Positions 23,921-31,880 of a DNA stretch of 50,320 bases are shown here, piece after piece (position 1 is the first letter of the stretch; every line of letters starts with the position of its first letter). The position numbers and the translations under genes were made by a program. The notes beneath the pieces were generated by a model. It saw nothing but the letters and a program-made list of their open reading frames with translations, did no database searches and was not told the DNA's origin. Source of the DNA: Solobacterium sp. (GTDB lineage: Bacteria; Bacillota_I; Bacilli_A; Erysipelotrichales; Erysipelotrichaceae); contig JAFRHT010000099.1 of the NCBI GenBank assembly GCA_017433125.1, forward strand, positions 1 through 50,320, in the 5' to 3' direction.

Positions 23921-25264
23921 ATGACAGACGCAAACAATACTGTAAGCCTTGAAGAAATGCTGGAGGCCCGGGAACAGCGGGTGTACCGCCAGGAGACCCT
24001 CCGGCAGAAATACGGTGTGCCGCTGGTTTCCTTTTCGATGAATATCGCAGGACCAATCAAGAATACACCGGCGATTGAGCGGACATTTGATGAAGGCCTG
24101 CGGCTTCTGCGGGCTGCCGTCAGCGGTCATTTCACCATCTGCGAACAGATCGTCACCCGGGCTAAAACCGGCTGTGAAGCCGTCATGGCCGTGGCTGGGG
24201 ATGCGGCTGAGATCAAGCAGCTCTGCGTGCGGATTGAAGAAGGCGCCCCGGTCGGCAGGCTCTTTGACATGGATGTCATTGATTCTGACGGCAGGAAGCT
24301 GGACCGGGCCCGTGAGCGCAGCTGCATTGTCTGCGGCCGTCCCGGACGCACCTGTGCCTCCCGCCGGCTGCACAGTGTCAGGGAGCTGCAGGAAGCATCC
24401 TGCTCCCTGATTGCCGGCTACTGGCTCGACATTGATGCCGAAAAAGCAGCCCAGATGATCGTCTCGGCCCTGAGCGAAGAAATCTGCACCACCCCGAAAC
24501 CGGGACTGGTGGATCTGAACAACAACGGCAGCCATAAGGATATGGATGCCCCGCTCATGCTCAAGAGTGCCCAGTCGCTTCTGCCCTGTTTCAAGACCGC
24601 TTTCCGGATCGGTTATGAGAACCGGTCATACCCGGCAGAGGATTCTTTCCCGAAGCTGCGTCAGGCCGGCCTGGAAGCCGAAAAAACGATGCTTGAGGCC
24701 ACTTCCGGGGTGAATACCCATAAAGGCGCAATCTTCCATTTCAGCCTGATTTCCGGCGCTCTGGGGCGTCTGTATGACGGCACGCTGTCTGCTTCGGCTG
24801 CGGCCGTGGCAGAGACCGTCAAAGCCATCTGCCATGATGCCCTGGCAAAGGAACTCGAGCAGCTCGCCCGGGGCAGCGGCACGACCTTCGGCGCAAAGAT
24901 GTACCGGCAGTACGGCATCCGCGGGGCCCGCGGGGAAGCCATGGACGGCTATCAGACCATTATCGAAGAAATCCTGCCGGCTTTCCGCAATGACCTTGAA
25001 AAGACCGGTGATTACGGCAAGGCAGGCAGTATTGCCCTGCTGCGGATCCTGGCAGCCACCGAAGATACCAACATGATCCACCGCGGCGGCTACGAAGTGG
25101 CAAAGCAGACAAAAGAAAAAATCACTGCCCTGCTGCAGGATGAGATCACCGAAAAGATCCTGCTGGATCTGGACAGATCCTTCATTGAACAGAATCTCTC
25201 GCCGGGCGGCTCGGCCGATCTGCTCGGTATTCTCTACTTCTTCCACGAACTTGAAACACACTGA
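23921..25264 (+). CDS. citXG: CitX-CitG fusion: prosthetic-group synthesis and transfer
   Basis: 447 aa from the ATG at 23921 (GTGGAG upstream); an in-frame ATG at 23900 lacks a ribosome binding site. Residues about 1-180 are CitX, which transfers the triphosphoribosyl-dephospho-CoA group to CitD; the CIVCGRPGRTCASRR segment is its Cys-containing signature. Residues about 185-447 are CitG, which makes that precursor from ATP and dephospho-CoA; TPKPGLVDLNNNGSHKDMD, SGVNTHKGAIF and GARGEAMDGY are its signatures. Both halves look intact. In many bacteria these are two genes, but fusions are known. It sits 37 bases after the terminator that follows the transporter. Confidence 0.94.
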   Translation: MTDANNTVSLEEMLEAREQRVYRQETLRQKYGVPLVSFSMNIAGPIKNTPAIERTFDEGLRLLRAAVSGHFTICEQIVTRAKTGCEAVMAVAGDAAEIKQLCVRIEEGAPVGRLFDMDVIDSDGRKLDRARERSCIVCGRPGRTCASRRLHSVRELQEASCSLIAGYWLDIDAEKAAQMIVSALSEEICTTPKPGLVDLNNNGSHKDMDAPLMLKSAQSLLPCFKTAFRIGYENRSYPAEDSFPKLRQAGLEAEKTMLEATSGVNTHKGAIFHFSLISGALGRLYDGTLSASAAAVAETVKAICHDALAKELEQLARGSGTTFGAKMYRQYGIRGARGEAMDGYQTIIEEILPAFRNDLEKTGDYGKAGSIALLRILAATEDTNMIHRGGYEVAKQTKEKITALLQDEITEKILLDLDRSFIEQNLSPGGSADLLGILYFFHELETH

Positions 25265-25265
25265 T

Positions 25266-25303
25266 AAAACGGACCTGCAGTGAAGATATGCCGGTCCGTT
25301 TTT
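25266..25303. terminator. Bidirectional terminator after citXG
   Basis: AAAACGGACC (25266-25275) pairs with GGTCCGTTTT (25293-25302), followed by T. It lies between convergent genes. Confidence 0.8.
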
Positions 25304-25309
25304 CGTTAT

Positions 25310-25822
25310 TCAGTGTTTTTTCTCTGCCAGTTTCCTGCAGTATTCCTCAAATGTCTTCAGGTCCGCATAGGACGCAAAGTCAAATACCTGGTCCTTGTCC
25401 CTGTCACCTTTCCAGTAGATATACAGCCAGGGTCCCGAATCACCGCTCTCAGCCGAATCTTTCCGCCGGCTGACCGTACCGTCCTTCAGCAGTTCCATGG
25501 CCTCGGCCCAGCCGGCCTCACCGATTTCAATCGTGCCCACAGCAGTCCTGTCTTCCTCCGTTGTCCAGCCGTAATCGTTCGGCCTTTCCCTGGTTTCGTG
25601 GAAGAACATGTACTTGCCGTCCTCGGTATAAAAGCGGTACCTCTGATAGAAGGCATTGTAGTTGATATTCTCGTAGGTGTAGTAAAAATCCCTGACATCA
25701 GTGATCGGTATATTTCTGTTTGTGATTCTGGCAGACAGGTCCGCATTCTCCTTTTTCGTGCAGCCGCCAGGTATGACTGCGGCACACAGTCCGACCAGGA
25801 ATGCCTTCAGGTATCCCTTCAT
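25310..25822 (-). CDS. Small lipoprotein of unknown function
   Basis: 170 aa from the ATG at 25822 (GGTGGA upstream); a longer frame to 25891 has no signal at its end. The signal peptide MKGYLKAFLVGLCAAVIPGGC ends in a lipobox Cys21. The mature part is hydrophilic and Tyr-rich (VRDFYYTYENINYNAF), with the pattern EDRTAVGTIEIGEAGWAEAM followed by a C-terminal DLKTFEEYCRKLAEKK. No family recognised. It resembles a substrate-independent accessory lipoprotein rather than a transport binding protein, because it is short. It is a single-gene unit. Confidence 0.75.
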   Translation of the reverse strand: MKGYLKAFLVGLCAAVIPGGCTKKENADLSARITNRNIPITDVRDFYYTYENINYNAFYQRYRFYTEDGKYMFFHETRERPNDYGWTTEEDRTAVGTIEIGEAGWAEAMELLKDGTVSRRKDSAESGDSGPWLYIYWKGDRDKDQVFDFASYADLKTFEEYCRKLAEKKH

Positions 25823-25983
25823 ATTACTTCCACCCCGCTTCCGTATCTTGATCTTCAATATCATTCTATAATGAACATCATTTATTATCAAAACGACAGG
25901 ATGTCATCTCCGGTTTGTGAAATGTAACAGAGTCCTGTTTTTCTGATGTATCGACTAAAACGAGGCCCATATGTTCTAAGAGA

Positions 25984-26015
25984 AAAAAGCAGAATATCAA
26001 TTAATTCTGCTTTTT
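25984..26015. terminator. Terminator of the TlpA-like gene
   Basis: AAAAAGCAGAAT (25984-25995) pairs with ATTCTGCTTTTT (26004-26015). On the minus strand it runs into U's after the gene. The rest of 25823-25983 shows only a weak TATAGA for the lipoprotein gene. Confidence 0.8.
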
Positions 26016-26023
26016 GCTGTGTC

Positions 26024-27259
26024 TTAAGCTTTTTTCAGGGTGATCTTTACATCTGCCAGATCATCCGGTACGGCAAATTCTTCCGTACATGGTTCATACC
26101 CTTCCGGTACCTTCTGAACATGAACCGTATACGGTCCCTGCTCCGCCGCAAATGACGCAATTCCCTGCGCATCTGTCTTTCCTGCCATGCAGGTGATTTC
26201 GGAACAGAACTGGACCGTTGCACCGGCCACCGGATTTCCGGCCTCGTCACTGACAATGATCCGGCAGGTATTTCCCTTTTCGGCGGCAGGCTCTTCCACA
26301 GCCGGTGCCGCTGCGGCAGCTTCCCCGGCAAGCAGGCTGTCGATCATCTTTTCATAATCCGAAATGTCTGCCGGTACCCCGATCACCGGGTATGTCAGGA
26401 TCTTTCCTTCCCGGTTGACAAAGATCGTGGTCGGGAACGCTTCCACCGCCAGTTCATCCATGCCTTCATACGGCAGAAGATTGATATACGTCAGATTCTT
26501 TTCGGCAATCAGTTTCCGGCACTCATCCGCCTTTTCCGCCGCATCGTCACAGAAGCCGACAATACCGGCATTCTTTTTTTCCAGACGCCGGTGCATATTG
26601 CCGAGCTCTTCCAGTTCTTTCTTGCACGGCCCGCACCAGGTTGCCCAGATATTGATCATCGTCACATCATGGGCAGCGAAAAGATCTTCACTCTTCACCG
26701 GGTTGCCGTCGATGTCCTTTGTTTCAAACCGGATTGTCTTGCCGACCAGGTCGGCCCCGGGGATCTGCGGCCCCATATATTCAGCCTTTTTCAGAGCTTC
26801 AATCAATTCTGTCTGAAAGATACGGAACTCTTCCGCAAAAGCAGGTTCAATTGCCTTCATGAATTTTTCATCGTTATCCCGGTCGGTGATGGCATAGTAC
26901 GTGATATCCCCGTAATGGCCGGTTTCCGTGAAATCGTCTTCGGATACATCACCCATTTCTAGTATCTCAGCGATCTCTTTCGGTTTCTTCCCGCCGCCGA
27001 TGCCGATCACCACCAGCAGGCTGCCCATGGCCTCAGACAGTTTCAAGGCGTCTTCCTGGCTCAGTTCACCGGTCGGTGATTTGGCGGCCATGGCTTTCAT
27101 CTCTTCCTGCAGAACAGCGATATAGGTGTACAGCATGAAATAGATCCCGTCTCCCCGGTTACCGATGGCCATCGGTGATACCAGTCCTTTGGGATGATCA
27201 AACAGATCAGGATAAGTCAGACGGAAGCCCATGTTATGAAATGTTTCTGTATGTGCCAT
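26024..27259 (-). CDS. Three-domain protein with a TlpA/thioredoxin core, no signal peptide
   Basis: 411 aa. Residues 1-160 are an unrecognised acidic domain beginning MAHTETFHNMGFRL. Residues 165-320 are a TlpA/ResA-like thioredoxin with NIWATWCGPCKKE (CGPC at 209-212) and the cis-Pro AFPTTIFVN. An Ala/Glu-rich linker (about 322-340) leads to a 70-residue C-terminal domain that reads like a carboxypeptidase regulatory or SpaA-type Ig-like fold (VSDEAGNPVAGATVQF). There is no signal peptide or transmembrane helix, unusual for TlpA and for SpaA-like folds, which normally act outside the cell. AAAGGAG precedes the ATG. It is possibly a cytosolic redox protein; substrate unknown. Confidence 0.82.
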   Translation of the reverse strand: MAHTETFHNMGFRLTYPDLFDHPKGLVSPMAIGNRGDGIYFMLYTYIAVLQEEMKAMAAKSPTGELSQEDALKLSEAMGSLLVVIGIGGGKKPKEIAEILEMGDVSEDDFTETGHYGDITYYAITDRDNDEKFMKAIEPAFAEEFRIFQTELIEALKKAEYMGPQIPGADLVGKTIRFETKDIDGNPVKSEDLFAAHDVTMINIWATWCGPCKKELEELGNMHRRLEKKNAGIVGFCDDAAEKADECRKLIAEKNLTYINLLPYEGMDELAVEAFPTTIFVNREGKILTYPVIGVPADISDYEKMIDSLLAGEAAAAAPAVEEPAAEKGNTCRIIVSDEAGNPVAGATVQFCSEITCMAGKTDAQGIASFAAEQGPYTVHVQKVPEGYEPCTEEFAVPDDLADVKITLKKA

Positions 27260-27288
27260 ATGATTTCTCCTTTTATTGAGCCATAAAT

Positions 27289-27294
27289 ATTATA
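27289..27294 (-). promoter_or_regulatory. -10 element of the TlpA-like gene
   Basis: TATAAT on the minus strand, 29 bases before the ATG. No good -35. It lies downstream of the tRNA-Asn terminator. Confidence 0.4.
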
Positions 27295-27364
27295 TTGAAT
27301 TTTACCCGTTCATTTCCACATCAGTCATCCGCAGCGGCCGATAAACAACCCTGCCGGAAACACC

Positions 27365-27398
27365 AAAAAAGCCCGATTTTCTGCGGAAAACCGGACTT
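27365..27398 (-). terminator. Terminator of tRNA-Asn
   Basis: On the minus strand a 13-bp stem with two wobbles and a CGCA loop runs into six T, 16 bases after the tRNA CCA. Confidence 0.9.
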
Positions 27399-27413
27399 CC
27401 TTAGAATAAAAAA

Positions 27414-27489
27414 TGGCGCCTCAAACAGGGCTCGAACCTGTGACCTAGCGGTTAACAGCCGCTCGCTCTGCCGACTGAGCTATTGAGGC
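27414..27489 (-). tRNA. tRNA-Asn (anticodon GTT)
   Basis: 76 nt including an encoded CCA. The acceptor stem GCCTCAA pairs with TTGAGGC. The D stem GCTC/GAGC, an anticodon stem AGCGG/CCGCT around CTGTTAA (anticodon GTT) and the T arm with GGTTCGAGCC complete the cloverleaf. It has its own promoter and terminator and reads alone. Confidence 0.97.
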
Positions 27490-27499
27490 GTGCATAGGT

Positions 27500-27528
27500 A
27501 ATATACCACTGGGCAACCTCAAATGCAA
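27500..27528 (-). promoter_or_regulatory. Promoter of tRNA-Asn
   Basis: TTGCAT (27523-27528), 17 bases, then an extended TGG-TATATT (-10 at 27500-27505), 10 bases before the mature 5' end. Confidence 0.8.
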
Positions 27529-27610
27529 GCATTTTCTTTGTCCGAATCATAATAATTTCTCGGTGTACTTCCGGCATATATGATAGGATATTCGGGTGAG
27601 GTATAAAACA

Positions 27611-28909
27611 ATGAATACTGTACAGATCAGAACCGCACAGGGCATCCTGGAAGGTGAACAGCGGGAGAACCTGATGATCTTCCGCGGCGTGCCGTATGCC
27701 AAGCCGCCGGTCAATGAACTGCGCTGGCATGCCCCGCAGCCGGCAGAAGCGTGGGACGGTGTCCGTTCCGCCCTTTCCTTCGGCCCGGCCGCCCCGCAGC
27801 CGGATATGGCCGCAAATCCGTTCTACGGCAAGGAATTCTATACGGATCCCCGTTATCCTCTGCCGGAACAGAGTGAAGACTGTCTGTATCTGAATATCTG
27901 GGCTCCCCCGGTCAGTGAAGAGAAGAAGTACCCGGTAGCGGTATGGATTCACGGCGGCGCCTTTGATCATGGCTTCGGTCATGAAATGGAATTCGACGGG
28001 GAAGCGTATGCCCGGGAAGGTGTCATTCTTGTCACCATCAACTACCGGGTCGGCATCCTCGGTTTCCTCGCCCTGCCGGAACTGGCGGAACAGGATGAAC
28101 ATCACAGCACCGGCAACTACGGCATTCTGGATCAGATCCAGGCCCTGAAGTGGGTGCAGGAGAATATCGGCGCCTTCGGCGGTGATCCGGACCAGGTCAC
28201 GGTCTTCGGACAGAGTGTCGGGGCAATCAGCGCCCAGACCCTGCTGAGCTCCCCGTTATGCAAAGGCCTGTTCCACCGGGCCATCATGCAGAGCGGTGCC
28301 GGTTATCACAACAACCTGACATCCGCCCGCACCATGGATCATGCCGGCCATGTCAGCCTGCTGGCCATGAAGCTGCTCGGGGCTGAGACCCTGGAAGACA
28401 TGTACCGCATGCCGGCAGAGAAGTTCGTGGAGATCCTGCCGGAGCTCTACAGTCATATCGGCGGTCTGGCTTTCCGGCCGACCATTGACGGTTATGTCCT
28501 CGATGAAGATCTGAATGAGGTCATCCGCCATGACCGACAGATGCCGGTTCCGGTCATGATCGGCACCACTGCCGATGACATCACCGTCGATCCGAAGCGC
28601 GATGCCCAGGACGGCCCGCTGTACCTCGGCTGCATCAACTTTGCCTTCGTCCATCCCTCGCAGACCTATGTGTATTACTTCACCCACCGGCTGCCGGGTG
28701 ATGAGGCCGGGGCCTTCCATTCGTCCGAACTGTGGTATACGTTCGGTACGCTGAACCGCTGCTGGCGGCCGATGACACCGCATGATTCCCTGCTCAGCCG
28801 GCGGATCATCGGTTACTGGACTTCCTTCATGAAGACCGGCATCCCGGATTACTACTGGCCGGCCTGCAATCACGAACAGAAAATCCCTTACATTAAAACT
28901 CTCGAGTAA
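27611..28909 (+). CDS. Type B carboxylesterase
   Basis: 432 aa from the ATG at 27611 (GAGG 9 bases upstream), shorter than the usual about 490. This alpha/beta hydrolase cleaves carboxylic esters. VRTAQG-like start, FRGVPYAKPP, EDCLYLNIWAP and the oxyanion segment HGGAF (114-118) are clear. The nucleophile elbow is GQSVG with Ser202 rather than the common GESAG. The His of the triad is probably in GAFHSSELWYTFG. No signal peptide, so cytosolic. The region between the acidic residue and that His is compressed, which explains the short length. It is a monocistronic unit convergent with the MBL gene. Confidence 0.93.
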   Translation: MNTVQIRTAQGILEGEQRENLMIFRGVPYAKPPVNELRWHAPQPAEAWDGVRSALSFGPAAPQPDMAANPFYGKEFYTDPRYPLPEQSEDCLYLNIWAPPVSEEKKYPVAVWIHGGAFDHGFGHEMEFDGEAYAREGVILVTINYRVGILGFLALPELAEQDEHHSTGNYGILDQIQALKWVQENIGAFGGDPDQVTVFGQSVGAISAQTLLSSPLCKGLFHRAIMQSGAGYHNNLTSARTMDHAGHVSLLAMKLLGAETLEDMYRMPAEKFVEILPELYSHIGGLAFRPTIDGYVLDEDLNEVIRHDRQMPVPVMIGTTADDITVDPKRDAQDGPLYLGCINFAFVHPSQTYVYYFTHRLPGDEAGAFHSSELWYTFGTLNRCWRPMTPHDSLLSRRIIGYWTSFMKTGIPDYYWPACNHEQKIPYIKTLE

Positions 28910-28921
28910 AACATTCGAATG

Positions 28922-28949
28922 AAAAGGATTCCGCGCGGAATCCTTTTTT
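28922..28949. terminator. Bidirectional terminator between convergent genes
   Basis: AAAAGGATTCC (28922-28932), GCGC loop, GGAATCC plus six T (28937-28949). The near-perfect palindrome works on both strands. Confidence 0.9.
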
Positions 28950-29629
28950 CAGCTTTCTTCAATGAACCGGATCAGTTCTTCCTTGGTCTGGGGCTGCCAG
29001 TGGCCGCTGACGGCTGTTTCAAACGGCAGGCTTTCCAGCAGTTCGATCATCTGGTGCGCCTTGCGCGGATCCACGTGCCAGTCGGGATAGACCCCGCAGG
29101 CCGCATCACCGAGCAAAAGCACCTTCTCTTCCGGGATCAGCACATACGTCGAATCCTCCGTATGCGGTGAGGGACCGCGGAACAAGACTGCCTTGATCCC
29201 GCCAAGGTCAATCATCATCTGCCCGTCAAAGACCAGATCAGCCGTACCGACCCGCATTTCCTGCCCCGGGGCATACTCCAGGGCAATGGACGGCTCCATG
29301 GCCATCAGCTGCCGGGCATAGTCCGGTGTCATGTTTTTCTGCACCTCACGCAGGCACTGATCAGTTTCCGTGTTGGCGATCGAGATGCCGTGAATCCACG
29401 GCAGGGCGAAGCTGTGATCCCAGTGCCAGTGGGTCAGCACGGTAAAGTCAGGCAGCGGTTTTTGGGCCTTCTGCAGGGCCTCATAGAACTCCTGCAGGTG
29501 CAGGGAGGAATGGCCCGCATCCACGGCCATGGTGTATTTATCACCCTGGATATAGCCCAGGATCGGCCGGTCACGCTCGTCCTCAAACGGGGCCAGCAGG
29601 ATGTGCTCACTCCACTGTGTCAGTTCCAT
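28949..29629 (-). CDS. Metallo-beta-lactamase fold hydrolase
   Basis: 226 aa from the ATG at 29629, which has GGGAGAGG upstream. The zinc motif HWHWDH (67-72) is complete, with later ligands in LLLGDAACG and SGHWQPQ. The fold hydrolyses thioesters, lactones, phosphodiesters or similar; substrate undefined. Its start lies 23 bases inside the UPF0158-GNAT gene, so the two are translationally coupled. Confidence 0.9.
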   Translation of the reverse strand: MELTQWSEHILLAPFEDERDRPILGYIQGDKYTMAVDAGHSSLHLQEFYEALQKAQKPLPDFTVLTHWHWDHSFALPWIHGISIANTETDQCLREVQKNMTPDYARQLMAMEPSIALEYAPGQEMRVGTADLVFDGQMMIDLGGIKAVLFRGPSPHTEDSTYVLIPEEKVLLLGDAACGVYPDWHVDPRKAHQMIELLESLPFETAVSGHWQPQTKEELIRFIEES

Positions 29630-30503
29630 CTGCCTCTCCCTTTGTGAATCTGATATGTTCAATGCGGCCATAGCCGTTTTTATTCAGGAACTGCCGGGCA
29701 ATCCGGTTGTCCGGACCGATATCCGCAAAGACCTGCGCATCACTTTCTTCTGCCAGTTCGGCGGCCCGCTGCAGCAGCAGGGAACCGATGCCGCGCCGGC
29801 GGAAGTCCTTTTTCATATACAGATGGCTGATCAGGCAGTCAATGCCGATGGCGGCTGTGACAAAGCCGACCGGCTGGCCGCTCTGTACGGCCGAAAGAAC
29901 GGTATCCCCTCTTTCCAGGGCTTCTTCCAGCAGGTCCCTGGCCAGTTCCAGATCCGCATCATCAGTGACTTTCATTTCCTTCAGATACGCCGCGGCCAGG
30001 AGTACGGTGCCGACCAGGTTCTTCCGGTTGATCTCGACAATGCGGATATTCTGTTCCGTGGTGCGGACCATGACCGGTTCTTCATCTTCTTCCGCTTCGT
30101 CCTCGTCTTCTGCCGGTGCCAGCGGCTTTTCATCGTAGTATTCCAGCCCGTTTTCCAGGCACCAGTCAATCGCCTTCCAGCGGTAGGCCTGTTCCTTGTA
30201 GCGGTACCAGTCGGCGGTCAGATCAAACCGCTCGCAGGTCGCCCGGAACATGCGGAACGCCCCGCGGCCGCGGATCGCGTTGCCCAGCCACTCCCTGGCC
30301 TCGTCATCCTTCACCTGTTCGATGAAGTCCTCCATGATGCCGTAATCGTTGATTTCATAGTGATCCGGCAGGGCAATCAGGTCATGATTCTCATTGCGCT
30401 CATGACTGCCGACGAACCGGTCTGTATCGACATCATACCAGTACCTGTCTTCTGTCGATGTCATATCCAGAGCATCCATGACATCCTGCAGATTTACTTT
30501 CAT
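29607..30503 (-). CDS. UPF0158 domain fused to a GNAT acetyltransferase
   Basis: 298 aa. Residues 1-125 resemble UPF0158 proteins (VMDALDMTSTEDRYWYDVDT, then ALPDHYEINDYGIMEDFI and the late YRYKEQAYRWKAIDWC). An acidic linker at about 131-143 (AEDEDEAEEDEEP) leads to a GNAT domain, about 152-290, with the acetyl-CoA loop RRRGIG at 235-240 and DIGPDNRIARQFLNKNGY. Acetyl transfer to an unknown amine is expected. UPF0158 has no known role to me; the fusion suggests that it selects or presents the substrate. AAGAAGG lies upstream of the ATG. It is followed by the overlapping MBL gene. Confidence 0.85.
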   Translation of the reverse strand: MKVNLQDVMDALDMTSTEDRYWYDVDTDRFVGSHERNENHDLIALPDHYEINDYGIMEDFIEQVKDDEAREWLGNAIRGRGAFRMFRATCERFDLTADWYRYKEQAYRWKAIDWCLENGLEYYDEKPLAPAEDEDEAEEDEEPVMVRTTEQNIRIVEINRKNLVGTVLLAAAYLKEMKVTDDADLELARDLLEEALERGDTVLSAVQSGQPVGFVTAAIGIDCLISHLYMKKDFRRRGIGSLLLQRAAELAEESDAQVFADIGPDNRIARQFLNKNGYGRIEHIRFTKGEADGTDTVE

Positions 30504-30540
30504 AATTCGTACCTTCTTTCCTATTCAGCGTATCACATCA

Positions 30541-30569
30541 AAAAGAGCCGGATCAACTACCGGACTCTT
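30541..30569 (-). terminator. Terminator of the trmR operon
   Basis: On the minus strand AAGAG-T-CCGG pairs with CCGGCTCTT (one bulge) and runs into T's. The stem overlaps the TAG stop of trmR. Confidence 0.75.
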
Positions 30570-31150
30570 CTCGCAAACGCAATGCCGTCACCGATCTCCG
30601 CATGGTATTCCACCGCAAACCGCGGCTCCACCATGAGCCAGTTGCGGAAACTGCGGATTTTGGCCGTCATCTGTCTGGTGCTGCGGTTGTGGGTTAATTC
30701 GGGATGGTCCACAATCCCGTGAAAGCAGAGATTGTCAAACACGAAGACCGTGCCCTTGCGGGAATTGCCGTAGAAATGTTCCAGATAGCGGCGGTACTGC
30801 GACTTGGCTGCATCCACGAAGATCAGGTCATAGATCTCATCTGTCTGATAATCCATGGCATCGGTCAGATGAACCCGGATCCGGTCAGCCAGGCCGGCTG
30901 CGGCGATATTCGCTTCAGCCTGCGCTGCCATCTTCGGATCGATTTCCAGCGTATCCACGGTGATATCCGGACGTACGGAGGCCATGTTCATGGCCGAATA
31001 GCCGACTGCCGTCCCGAGTTCCAGGATCTTACGGATCTTTTCATGATGACGGATATAGTCCAAAAGGCTGCTGAGACCGTCTTCCATCATGACCGGCACA
31101 TGGTTCTGGCGCGCTTCTGCGCCGAGTTTTTCCAGTTCTTCCTCAGTCAT
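30557..31150 (-). CDS. trmR: O-methyltransferase, probable tRNA 5-hydroxyuridine methyltransferase
   Basis: 197 aa from the ATG at 31150, eight bases inside the end of the HAD gene. It is a COG4122-type SAM-dependent methyltransferase: ILELGTAVGYSAMNMA (SAM glycine loop), TLEIDPKMAAQAEANI, and LIFVDAAKSQYRRYLEHF (metal and substrate site) are clear. In Bacillus the orthologue TrmR methylates 5-hydroxyuridine in wobble positions of tRNA; assignment to that function is by family resemblance. Last gene of the lipoprotein-ACT-UPF0210-HAD-trmR operon, with a terminator at its stop. Confidence 0.85.
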   Translation of the reverse strand: MTEEELEKLGAEARQNHVPVMMEDGLSSLLDYIRHHEKIRKILELGTAVGYSAMNMASVRPDITVDTLEIDPKMAAQAEANIAAAGLADRIRVHLTDAMDYQTDEIYDLIFVDAAKSQYRRYLEHFYGNSRKGTVFVFDNLCFHGIVDHPELTHNRSTRQMTAKIRSFRNWLMVEPRFAVEYHAEIGDGIAFARRVR

Positions 31151-31880
31151 TATCCACCAGGTCCAGATGATTGATATCAAGGCTGTAGATGACGTTTTTC
31201 CGTTCGACAATGACCCGCATCCGTTCACACAGCTCTTCATCCTTCCGGATGTTTTCGAGCAATTCCCGGGTCGGGTTGATTGCGCACGGATGGCCGGTAT
31301 GCCGGAACATGGTCAGGTCGCCGTTGGTATCCCCGTAGGAATACGAAGCGGACAGGTCCAGATCATACTGCTCAGCCAGTTCAAACAGGGCCTTCTCCTT
31401 CGAGCGGCTGTCCCACATCGGGGTGATTTCCCCGGTATAGATGCCGGCCTCATCACTATGGTAAATCGTGCCGCGCCAGTCATCAAAGCCGTATTTGGCC
31501 GCCATCTCGCGGACCAGCGCATCCGGTGAGCCGCTGATCGCAATCAGCCGGTGGCCGGCCGCCCGGTGCTTCTCGATTTCCCGGCGGGTGAACAGATAGA
31601 CCCTCTCGCCCTTCTGACGGATCACCAGCCGGGCGATATGATCGATATGTTCCCGGGAAATACCGATGGTGGCTTCCTTGAAAATGTCCACCATGCGGGA
31701 AAGATAATCATCATATTCTCCCTGCCGGCGGTCCCACGCCTGGTAGGCAGGCCGGACATCATCGTACCAGCGCTGGCTGTCGATGATTTCATGGGTGACC
31801 AGCTTCTTGAAGACCTCGGTGATGAGTCCTTCCCGGTAGATGGTTCCGTCTATATCAAAAAATGCTGCTGTCTGTTTCAT
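31143..31880 (-). CDS. HAD-IB family phosphatase (SerB-like)
   Basis: 245 aa. HAD motif I is FFDIDGT (nucleophile Asp9, acid Asp11), motif II AISGSPDALV, and motif III/IV YSYGDTNGDLTMF. The group includes phosphoserine phosphatase and lipid or sugar phosphatases; substrate undefined. Its ATG overlaps the UPF0210 stop by one base (TAATG). Confidence 0.9.
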   Translation of the reverse strand: MKQTAAFFDIDGTIYREGLITEVFKKLVTHEIIDSQRWYDDVRPAYQAWDRRQGEYDDYLSRMVDIFKEATIGISREHIDHIARLVIRQKGERVYLFTRREIEKHRAAGHRLIAISGSPDALVREMAAKYGFDDWRGTIYHSDEAGIYTGEITPMWDSRSKEKALFELAEQYDLDLSASYSYGDTNGDLTMFRHTGHPCAINPTRELLENIRKDEELCERMRVIVERKNVIYSLDINHLDLVDND

